Assembly (NCBI GenBank): GCA_021495925.1
Contig: JAKEKT010000031.1
Location: forward strand, 62,001 to 126,000
Direction of reading: 5' to 3'
DNA: 64,000 bases
Source of the DNA: Diplodia intermedia
Taxonomy: Eukaryota > Ascomycota > Dothideomycetes > Botryosphaeriales > Botryosphaeriaceae
Positions within the stretch are counted from its first letter, which is position 1. Every line of letters starts with the position of its first letter. Positions 55,401 to 64,000 of this stretch are shown in pieces. The position numbers and the translations under genes are program-made. The notes under the pieces are model-generated. The model had not been told where the DNA came from. It saw nothing but the letters and a program-made list of their open reading frames with translations, and did not search any database.

Positions 55401-55998
55401 AAGGCCAGGCGAACCAAAAAAAGATAGCATTGATTACCTTTCTCCATACCCCCCGCGATTCACGGCCCGGCGAACCGGAAACAAACGGAAACACGGAAAG
55501 AGGTTAGAACCATGTATGCTATTGGCCCGTCATCCACGGTTCGGCAGTTGAAGAAGGGGAGGACACGCGACCCTCACCAGACCGCCTCGGCCCTTGGTCG
55601 TCATTTCTACTGATCCCTGGAACCACCTTCCTTCCCTTTACCAGCGTCATCTGGAAAAGGACAGTGTTGCGGAGCCCCTGTTCCGCCCTTGGCTGTTGCT
55701 TTACCTTCCCGACGCAATGTATGAAAGGACATCTGGTCACATCTCACGCGGAACTGAAGATAGTTGTACATGTTGATCTCATTGCAAGAATAACCCGTGA
55801 AAACCCCAAGTGCATGCTCCTATCGAGCGGCGTAACCGTGACCCTAAAAAACCGACAAAGTCCTGAAAACCATGCTACAGAAGCCCCTCCTTTTGGTTGG
55901 TATTCGAGGTGGCAAAACAAAAACCCGCAAAAACTCTTTTCTCGCGTTGCGTGAAGCAACTACCCAAACCGAGTGCAAAGTCAAGTTGCGATCGTAAT
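52440..55998. other. 3.6 kb gene-free region
   Basis: Both flanking genes are convergent, so 3' flanks occupy the edges. The interior has no open frame with recognisable homology, and 53,317-53,996 has almost no open frame at all. By eye it is more AT-rich than the rest of the window, with T-runs near 54,030 and an A-run near 55,257. It could be an old repeat-induced-mutation relic or decayed mobile DNA, but I see no terminal repeats, target-site duplication or transposase motif. Confidence 0.5.
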
Positions 55999-57811
55999 TT
56001 ACAACTCATCGTGACCCTCAATGTCCTCCTCGTCGACGACGGCGGACTTGACGGCCTCGGCGGCGTCCTTGACCTTGTCCTTGATGCCCTCCTTGGCCTC
56101 CTCGGCCTTCTCGGTCGCGGCAGGAGCCTGGCTGGGCTTGTCCTCATCGCCCTTCTCCGCCGGCTTCGCGTTGTACGCGTCAATGTTGTGGCTGCCGTTC
56201 TCCGCGATGAACTTGGCGAGGTCCTCGACCGAGCGGGACCCGCTGTACTCGAGAGGCTCGTCCTTCTTGCCAGCGCGGAAGAGCTTGATGGTGGGGAAAC
56301 CCTGGATCTCATCGGGAACGTCGTTGGCAGTAGCGTCGACCTTGGCGATGGAAACCTTGGAGGCGAAGTCGGGGTTCTTGGCGTAGAGGGTGGCGAGCTC
56401 GTCGTACTTGGGGGCAAGACTGAAGGGCTATTAGCATGTTTGCACTGACATCGCGGGGCATGGAAAACCTACGCCTTGCAGTGACCGCACCAGGGAGCGT
56501 AGAACTCGAGGAGAACGTCCTTGTCGCTGTCGATGACCTCCTGCTGGTAGTTGTTGGCAACGACGGTGACGACAGGGCCCTCCTGCTTCTCGGGAACGGG
56601 CTCCGACTTGATGCTGGGGTCGACCTTGCCGGCAAGGTACTCGTCAACGTATTTGCCGATGGCCTTCTCGGTGATCTTCTGCTCCTGGTCGAAGGGGAAC
56701 TTTTGGTTCTTGGCCGTATCCTGGATGGCGAAGGCGGGCCACTTGCCGACCTCAAGGTTCAGGTTGGCACCGTGCTGACCGAAAGTCTTAGCATCAATGG
56801 TGGCGAAGTTGATCTTGCCCTTCTGCTTCTCAGCAATGGGCTTGAGCTCCTTGGCGAGCTCCTCGCGCTCCTCGGGGGTCTCGGCGAAGATGTAGGCAAG
56901 GGGAATGCCGGCCTGCAAATGTCAGATCCAGAATTTCAGTTTCATTTTGCACGGAGACTTACGCCCATGTAGCCAGAGTAGGTCTCAGGGCCGACCTCAC
57001 CAATAAGAGGAGTGGCAGCGGTCTTGATGAACTTCTCAAGGGCCTCCTTCTCGACAGCCTCAGTGTAGATGTCCTTGCCTTCATCGAACGACTTGTACAG
57101 AACGATGGCGGGCTGCTTGACGCCCTCGGCCTCGGCGACGGTGGCGTCGTTGGTAGCACCGAAGAGGTACTCATCACGGAGATCCTTGGCGACAGCGGTG
57201 AAAGTCTCATTGGTAGTCTTGTCGTCCTTGTCGAAGTAGGCGACCAGAACAACCTTGTCGGCGGTCTTGAACTCCTCGAGGCTGTCTTTGGCGAGGGTAG
57301 AGACGGCGGGAAGGGACTGCTTGGTCATGTACGACACGATACTACGGCCGCCGTTAGTAAAAGTGGCTAGCTTTTCGGGGCGGTTTTGTGTTTGGCAACG
57401 TACGCATCCGCCTTCCTCTGGCCGGCGTAGGGGGCAATGGAGTCGAGGCCACGGAAGACCTTGAGGGTGGGGTAGCCCTCGACGCCATACTCCTGGCACA
57501 GCTCCTGGTGCGCAGTGCAGTCGACCTTGGCGAGCTTGATGTTCTTCTCCTTGAGCTGGGTGGCGGCTTCCTCGTACTCGGGGGCGAGGGCCTTGCAGTG
57601 GCCGCACCACGGAGCGAAGACTGTGGCATAGGTCAGTCTCGGATCAGCTGCAAAGGGCGGCGGGGAGGTGGGACGCACACTCGGCGAGGACAAGGTCGTT
57701 GCCGCCCACGAAGTCGTTGAACGAGTCCTTGGTGAGCTCCTCGACATCAGAGGCAGAGGCAAGGGCGGCGGCGCCCATAAGGCCGAAGACAGCGTTCCTG
57801 AAGGTCTTCAT
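55999..57811 (-). CDS. PDI1: Protein disulfide isomerase
   Basis: The model is complement(join(55999..56419, 56473..56912, 56963..57341, 57404..57620, 57679..57811)), 529 residues. It catalyses disulfide formation and exchange in the ER lumen. Visible: a signal peptide (1-20, MKTFRNAVFGLMGAAALASA); a first thioredoxin domain with WCGHC (C50, C53); two non-catalytic thioredoxin-like domains with the very conserved ADAIVSYMTKQSLPAV; a fourth domain with WCGHC (C385, C388); an acidic Ala/Glu/Lys-rich tail; and the C-terminal ER-retrieval signal HDEL. Domain order a-b-b'-a' and length are normal for fungal PDI. The second intron carries a TACTAAC branch point. A TATAAA box about 100 bases upstream fits a strongly expressed gene. 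Confidence 0.97.
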
Positions 57812-58364
57812 GGTGGAGTGGTGTGCAATTGACTCGGGCGGAGGGTGTGTGAAGGAGGGTGCTGGAGAGGCTGCTCGAAGCTCTTGTAAAGGGCCCGCTT
57901 GCAGCTGTGATTTATAAGGCAAGTGCCGGGCAGAAGACGTGCAAGCTGGCCTTTAGTTCGCGCGCGCGGAGAGCCCTGCACGGCTGCCTTGGCGCTGGGA
58001 GCTTGGGCCGGGTCCAAGGGTCCACTTGCCCTGGCTTTCCGCCTCAGCTCCGTGGCTCTACAGTTGCACTGCCGAAAAGCGGCCATGGTTGGCTGCGCAC
58101 ATCAATAATTCCACTGCCGCTCATCCCGGGGGCGAATTCGCCTTCCGCCTGCCCTTACCGGCCGCTCCGCCCGCCCCGTGGTAGCACGCGGCCAGTTGCT
58201 TCTGGCGGAAGAGGACACGGTATTGCATCCGCTTAGCCTGAATAAGCTCCACCAACCCGCGCACCAACCAACAACCAACCAGCCACGCTCACCAAGCTAT
58301 CACTCCATGCACGTGTTCTTGTCGTATTCTAATTTAGCACTGTCGCCTTGCGGGCGAGGCTATG
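57812..58364. other. Intergenic: PDI promoter and ATG22 3' flank
   Basis: These 553 bases contain the PDI promoter with the TATA box annotated separately, and an ACGTG core near 57,937 that could belong to an unfolded-protein-response element, though the rest of that consensus is not clear. The left part is the PDI leader. Confidence 0.5.
57911..57916 (-). promoter_or_regulatory. PDI1: TATA box of the PDI gene
   Basis: On the minus strand the sequence CCTTATAAATCAC reads toward the PDI start codon, with TATAAA about 100 bases upstream of the ATG. Position and match are good for a core promoter element. Confidence 0.55.
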
Positions 58365-60855
58365 TCACCGATCTGACTCTCGCATCAGACCTTCTGTTTC
58401 CTCCTCGCCGTCATGAAACGACAGCGGGCTGCCGAGCCGAGGGCTGCCCCGCTCAGGACTCTTGCCTCTACTTTCACTCAGCGCCATGGCCAGTGCAGCC
58501 CCGTCCGCTCTTCCTCTGTCAACATCCACCATTGCCATCAGCGGGAATGGCAGACCGACTAGGACCGCAAGGAACCAGAACGCCTGGAGACGTTAGTAGG
58601 AGCCATGGCGTGGCTAAGCAGTGTCCTGGTGAACTTACTGGGCGGATCTCCCCTGTGGCATCCGTGATCGCGCCAACCACTGCTGGCCCGAAAATGCTCG
58701 AGCCTTTGTCCGTGATAGCGTACAGCGCGTAGAAAGCCGCCTCGAATCCTGGGGGAATGAGCTCTCCAAACAGACTACGGCAGTATGAAGATAGGCCGCC
58801 CATGACAAAGCCGTAGACTGCCCCCAAGGGATACATCTCCCAGGGCTGTTGGAGCCCGAACACCCCTAACTTGCGGATAGCGGGGATATACCCAAGAAGC
58901 CCGTAGATGGGAATCAGCTCAAATAGACAGATACAAGACAGTATCGTCTGAGTGGGCTTGAGGCCCATCATAATGGACAGCCGACTCCACGAAAACGCCC
59001 CGATGATGCCCGTCACTGTAACCACCACGTTGATGAAGGCAACATCTCCGGGTTTCATTGCCAGCGAAGTCTTTGCGAAAAGGACCGCTGTTCCGCTCAC
59101 CGTCGCGATGGCGTCGCTGAGGAGAAACCATGCGCCGAGGAAGAGCAGGACGTCCTTCAATTTCCGCGCGTGCATGACAGTCTTTCCAAGAGACTTCCAG
59201 GAATACTTGAAGTATTCCACGCCAGTCTGCATTCTGCCTTCCCCTCCGCCGATGTGTAGTTGAGGCCCAGGTCGAGACTTCAGCCAGAAGCCGGCGGGTA
59301 TGGTGAAGACGAACCACCAAGCTCCAACGAAGAATAACACGATTCGGAGCGAGAAGTTGGTGGACTCCGTAGCAACTTGCATGACAATGCCGATGGCAAT
59401 GGCCTGAACGAGCAGGGCTGCTGAGTAGCCAATGCCAATTCCATACGAGCTGATTCGTGTGGAAAGAGCCAGTTCATGTGACGACGTCTGAGTAAAAGTC
59501 AGCATTGGGTACACTACCATTTGACTGAGCGGCGACGCAGGATCATGGAACGGAGAGAACCCCCAGACATCGAAATGCCCCTCCCAAGTCTGAATTGGAA
59601 GTACTTGCAAAGACAACCCGCCTTGAAACATTTGCAGAACGTAGGTTACTCACAACGGGTGACTTAGGGTATGGTGTCGTATGGTCCACATACGAGGAAT
59701 TCCGCAACAGTGCAGACCTTGGATTTGGCACTTCATCGTACTCCAGTTCTTCCTCATCCTCAGTTCCAGATCTTTCATGCTCATGGTAGCCGTCGTCGTC
59801 CTCGCCATAAGGGTCGTCAGGTTCAAGATGATGTTCTACAACCTGTGGATGATTCCTGACGAGCAACGGAAGGAATGAGTTGAGCAAGACGAATGAGGCA
59901 CCAAAGCAGGTGTTTGCAATGATTGCGAGCAGAGCTCCAAGTACGAACACTTGAGGCGTGATGGGAAGGAAGAACATGGTTGCAAGGGACCCAGCAAAGG
60001 CGAAGTTGAGAAGGAACGTCTTGCGATGCATGCCATGGTCGGCCGCTCCAGACATGGATATGATCAATAGAGCCTGGACCAGAACGCTGATAGAAAAGGT
60101 GTACATCGCAAAGCTGGCGGTGTTGACCTCAGCGCCCAGGATATAGACTACGCATTGCCCGGCATCCGATATTGGGACATGGCTAGATGTTGCGTTTGGC
60201 GGCAGTGGATTATCGAAGGCAGTGGTGCACGGAGTCTTGCCGTCCGATTGCAGAACGCCGCGTTCCCGTGCAAGCTGCTCGAGGGTAATTGGTATGAAGG
60301 ATCCTTGAGAGTCATGGTCAGCGCAAGTTGAACCGGCACGGTGCTGGTGCTCCAGAGGCCTTGGGACGAGACTGGACACGATAGACGGAGCGGCGCGGGA
60401 AAGAGCACGGAGGCTCGCAGATCTCTCCACCAGGCAAAGCGGGAGCGCATGGCGGCTGCGACGCAGGGTGCGGCAGGGTATAAAGACAAGGGAGCTTACC
60501 AACGCCGCAAACAACAAATACCTGCGAACTGGTCAGCGCGCATGCTCTCCGCCGTGTCTCGGGCGAGCCTGTTTACCTCGGCAGCCCAGCCGTAAATGTA
60601 AAAGCCCCACAACTCCCTGCGCGAGGTCAGAGAGGTGTCTTCGCCGTCATACTGCGGTGGGCGGGCAGGGATGTCGCGCTCGCGGTCAGGGCCCATGGTG
60701 TCGGCGGCTATTGAGCGTTCATCGTCGGCGCTGTAGGAGGTCTGGAAGGAACGCTTGGAGTTGGCGGACGACTGGCGAAAGAGGTCCGGGCGGAATGGCG
60801 GCGAGTGTTGTGGAGGTACTTGCGGAGGCGGGTTGTGCTGTTGGCGCGGAACCAT
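58365..60855 (-). CDS. ATG22: Autophagy-related protein 22, vacuolar amino-acid effluxer
   Basis: The model is complement(join(58365..58583, 58639..59487, 59654..60303, 60500..60521, 60577..60855)), 672 residues. Atg22 is a major-facilitator-like protein of the vacuole membrane that exports amino acids after autophagic breakdown. Family signatures: SRRELWGFYIYGWAAEVFVV (20 residues) at the first membrane helix, GSFIPITLEQLARERG, then TRISSYGIGIGYSAALL, SDAIATVSGTAVLFAK, and YGFVMGGLSSYCRSLFGELI with FEAAFYALYAITDKGSS. About 11-12 hydrophobic helices can be counted. An acidic hydrophilic loop (HERSGTEDEEELEYDEVPN) lies mid-protein before the third intron. The second exon is only 22 nt. The N-terminal 75 residues are Pro/Gln-rich and cytosolic. 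The third intron is 166 bases; its acceptor at 59,488-59,489 was chosen because it joins to the conserved helix in frame. Confidence 0.93.
60500..60521 (-). other. ATG22: 22-nt microexon of ATG22
   Basis: It encodes V-F-V-V-C-G-V plus the first base of Gly. It is bounded by a CAG acceptor and a GTAAGC donor, and completes the first membrane helix. Skipping it would shift the frame. Confidence 0.85.
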
Positions 60856-62878
60856 TACGACTCGGGAGTCGGACCGCCTGGGGTACGTGCGAGCACAGGG
60901 TTGGTGGGAGCTGAGCGAGGGGCGTCGCTGTGATTCGAGCAGTGCTACCGGCCTGCGCTGCAGAGCATTACGCTCGCTGAAGGCCCTCTGCGTCCATCAT
61001 GGGTCGTCGCGACGGCGGGAGAGGGGAGAGCCAGGAGGACACTGTCTGATACAGGCTGTGGATCTCCGTGACCGTGATGCGATCTTCCCGCGTGATCGAG
61101 CCAGCCAGCGCCAAAGCCCAGCCGGCGATAGCAGATGTGCCAGACGTGCACGCCGCCGCAGACATGGCGAAACGCAGGCCGGCCGAGCTCAACCAGAGAA
61201 CGCGACAGCTATACGGACATCACGCCGGCAGAGTACATAGGTCGACCTTCTCCTGCCCATCGTCAAGCCCGCCGCCCGAGGCCTCGACTGCCTGGCGCAT
61301 TACTCGCGCTGCCCCCGATGCGGTGTGCAGTTTTACCGAGCAGATAAGCGGAGGGCGAGCACTCGTTCCATCGCCGACAGGCGCACCACCACTGCGCGAC
61401 GACGACATGAGGGACGTGAACGAGTCTGTTCCTCGGCGAGCGAAGTCGCGCCGACAGTGCCGACCCCACCTTCCGCCGGAAATAGCCCGCTGGACGGGCT
61501 GCACTCCGCCTGCACCTCCCCGGCTGCACCCAGACTGGCTGTCGGCAGACGACCTCACAGCCGGCCTGAGTAGTGCCCGACTGTTTGTTTTTGCTCTGCG
61601 GGTCTTCGGCGATTGGTGTCTGGTCATGATATTAGCTGATTCAAATGATCTACCTTCTCTGCGCGCGTTATGCGGCTCTACGAGCAATAAATCCAAATGC
61701 GCTTCTGTACCTTGCAAGAGGCGTGCTGGAAAGCAATGGGGCCATTGACTTCCTTTCTCGGCGGCGAACAAAGCAGCGTGCCAAAGTCACGTTGTGCGAC
61801 ACACCATGTTTTAAGAAACAATGGCACAGGCGGGAGCAGCGGCGGGGCATTATTGGTGGATAGACGCAGGCTGCGGAAAGGCGCTTGCTTGCGCGGGCAG
61901 GCACTCCCGCCGACGCCTCGATTGCTTGCCCTCTGACGATCTGGCTGTCTGCCACACATCTCGGCTAGCATCGTGCATGGCGTTCACGCGGAGCGGGAGC
62001 CGGAGTAGCGCTCCGCCATCAGCCCGGCAGCGGCTCCAGTGAAACTTCCGCAGAGGTGCCTGTTCGGCCGTGTTTCACAAATGTTCGGCATGGGTGCGAG
62101 CGTGCGAGCCCGGTCCCGTGGGCAGCGGGCTCAGGAGCGGCTGCAGGCGTGCTCAGGAGAGCGATGCTTGTGCCGGGTTTGCGCTGTTGCACGGAACACG
62201 GGCAGCGCTGGCACGCGCGGCGGGCGTGACGGCCGCGCCTCGTCTATTTCGACCGCAGCAAAGGCCGCCAGGCCATGTGTTCGCGCCCGCCAGCTGCGAG
62301 GGCGCGTGTTGCGCAAGTGAAGGCGCGCGACGTGGAAGGAGCAATTTCGCGTGCTCCCTCGGCGGCACGCAGGGCGCAATTTGATTGTCAGGACAACGCG
62401 CGGTGGTGAAGAACGGTCGTCGGCGGCCAAGACTGGGAGCGAGAAGGCTGGGCGGATTGGCGCGCCCTCCGGCGAGCGCCCTCACCACCTGCTGCATCAT
62501 CGCTCGCCTTCTTTTCCTCAACACCACCCCCAGGCGCGCACGCCGACCACACCACCCCCTCGTCACCCACCGCCCAGACGCGCTCTCCACCGTCTGGCAA
62601 CGCACAGCGCGTCCCTGCTGCCTCGCTCCCCCGCTGACCGAGGAACAAAGCCGCCCCACGGATTGCACCTGCCTGCGCCGTTGCGCGTTTCCTCCGCCGC
62701 CTGGCTGCCGCACTCGAGCACCCCGGCCCCGCGTCCCCGCACCCAGACCATCGCAGCCTCCACGCAGCACCTCCCACAATTTTCCAAAATACCGTTGGCC
62801 GAGCGCAAGGCGGAGGACGGGCTTGAGGGGGTGCAGGGGAGCTACGGCGACGGCGCCGACGGAGTGAAGGGGAGGAGT
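60856..62878. promoter_or_regulatory. 2.0 kb divergent upstream region of ATG22 and MED14
   Basis: Two head-to-head starts are separated by 2.0 kb. The right 500 bases are C-rich and hold the MED14 leader, which stays open in the MED14 frame without an ATG between 62,351 and 62,878. Open frames on either strand look accidental and match nothing I know. The middle is GC-rich with no clear element. Confidence 0.45.
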
Positions 62879-64000
62879 ATGCCCGGCATCGTCTCGATGG
62901 ATCGAAATGGCGCGCAGGGCGCCAGCTTGGGCAAGCTGGACGACAGAGCGCTGGCCGCGTCCGCGGCGGCGCATTCCAAGCTCAATGGAGATGTTCCTCT
63001 GCCGCACGTCGATCGTCCTTCGGACATGAATGGCAAAGCCACCACGAACGGCGCAGCCTCGCTGTCGCAATCTCCGGCTGCCGACCTCTCGCAGCTGCCA
63101 CCGGAGCTGACCCACTTCACCGAATTCTACATGCCCTTTGGCAAGCTCGTGGAGAGGGTCGCACAAGAGACAAACGTGACGCTCAGCGAGCTCCTGGATA
63201 AAATGAGCAACCTGCAGATATCATCCGCTCCTGCGATGAATGGCATCAATGGACACGCCACCAATGGCGCCACACCTCAGTCCCGGGATAACGAGGAAAA
63301 GAAGACGTTGATGCTGAACTGGGCGTGGGGAGAGAGGGAGAAGTTCATCAAGCTTCTGGTGTTGTCCAAGTGGAGTCGCAGCTGTGAAGATGTGAGCAAG
63401 ATGATAGACCTGAACGCGTGGTTGACGGAGCAAATGAACCATTATGAAGAGGCGCCCAAATGGATCGGCCAATTGAAGCTCAACATGGACCCCGCAAAGG
63501 CTCCTAACCCGGATCTCAAGACTGCGCTCGAGGTGCTCAGCACCGGAAAGGCCCCTTGGATGCCAGATGTATGTTTGCTCTCCTGGAAAAGTGATGCGTA
63601 AACTGACGGGATCAGCTGGGCTACATTCCCGCCGAACCACTGACTCCACAGCAAATGCTCAAAACCGTCACCAACTTGAATGCGATCCTGGCCATCCGCA
63701 TCAATCTGCATGAAGAACTTCCGCGGCATATGAAAGACTGGTCCATTGCGAGCGGCCGCGCCACTTTCCGAGTCCCATCTGAATTCGAACTTGACGTCTC
63801 GATAGCGGACGAGGACCCCACCTCCTCATTCTTCATTGTTGACGTGCGATTTCTCTTCACACCGAAGCCAGAAGTTCCGGATGCGTGGTTTCGGGAGTGG
63901 GTGGAACCTCAAGCGAACATCGTTCTAGCCAATTCGGGCCTGAGCGGGATCTATGACTGGCTGCATGGCTTTGTACTAACGCACAAGCTCACAACGCTCA
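62879..64000 (+). CDS. MED14: Mediator complex subunit 14 (RGR1), 5' part
   Basis: Visible exons are 62879..63568 and 63616..64000; the gene runs off the window, so about 358 residues are seen of a protein usually over 1000 long. Med14 is the architectural backbone joining head, middle and tail modules of Mediator in RNA polymerase II transcription. The conserved Med14 N-terminal domain starts at about residue 73 (LPPELTHFTEFY), followed by WGEREKFIKLLVLSKWSR, NPDLKTALEVLSTGKAPWMP and LGYIPAEPLTPQQMLK. Then RLNLHEELPR (IRINLHEELPRH) and RATFRVPSEFELDVSIADED complete a nearly unmistakable family pattern. The first 72 residues are variable. I start at the ATG at 62,879; the first in-frame ATG after a long ATG-free open frame. 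The intron is 47 bases, phase 0. Confidence 0.93.

Noticed and set aside
62153..63166. A 337-codon minus-strand frame opposite MED14
   Set aside because: It spans the MED14 leader and start and has no recognisable domain.

Overview
This window is nuclear DNA of a filamentous ascomycete (Pezizomycotina). Three things point there: short GT-AG introns of about 50-60 bases with CTAAC/CTGAC-type branch sites, a White Collar-1 blue-light receptor, and a HET-domain gene remnant. Gene content would fit a Dothideomycete, but the class cannot be fixed from the sequence alone. There is no prokaryotic, viral, CRISPR or rRNA signal, I found no convincing tRNA gene, and no intact transposon is visible.

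Layout, left to right: a gene-poor end (1-2364); a YMC1-like mitochondrial carrier (-); mitochondrial ribosomal protein uS2m (-); wc-1 (+); two unrecognised large proteins of 664 and 1539 residues (+); a 2.6 kb gap; an unrecognised 1011-residue protein dominated by homopolymeric runs (+); MON1 (-) divergent from a BCK1-type MAPKKK (+); a HET-domain pseudogene (+); an ApsB/Mto1-type microtubule-organising protein (-); the Pol I subunit RPA34 (-) divergent from the polynucleotide kinase GRC3 (+); an AMO1/Nup42-type nucleoporin (-); a small two-helix membrane protein followed 20 bases later by GPI1 (+); a 3.6 kb gene-free stretch; protein disulfide isomerase (-); ATG22 (-); and the 5' part of mediator subunit MED14 (+), cut by the window end.

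Most genes are ordinary housekeeping or signalling genes. Possible functional neighbours are RPA34/GRC3, both acting in rRNA production and sharing 190 bases of upstream DNA, and the small membrane protein/GPI1 pair, whose spacing leaves almost no room for a separate promoter or terminator. MON1 and ATG22 both act at the vacuole but are 31 kb apart. Exon joins were derived by hand from splice signals, reading-frame phase and family motifs. Every multi-exon model given sums to a multiple of three, but none has been tested against RNA.

The most unusual structures are a HET pseudogene broken by a roughly 79-base internal inversion plus frameshifts, three microexons (12, 19 and 22 nt) in three genes, a stop-free 51-nt intron in apsB, and the dicistron-like GPI1 locus with a TGATG stop-start overlap. 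I found no clear evidence of a wholly new biological system.
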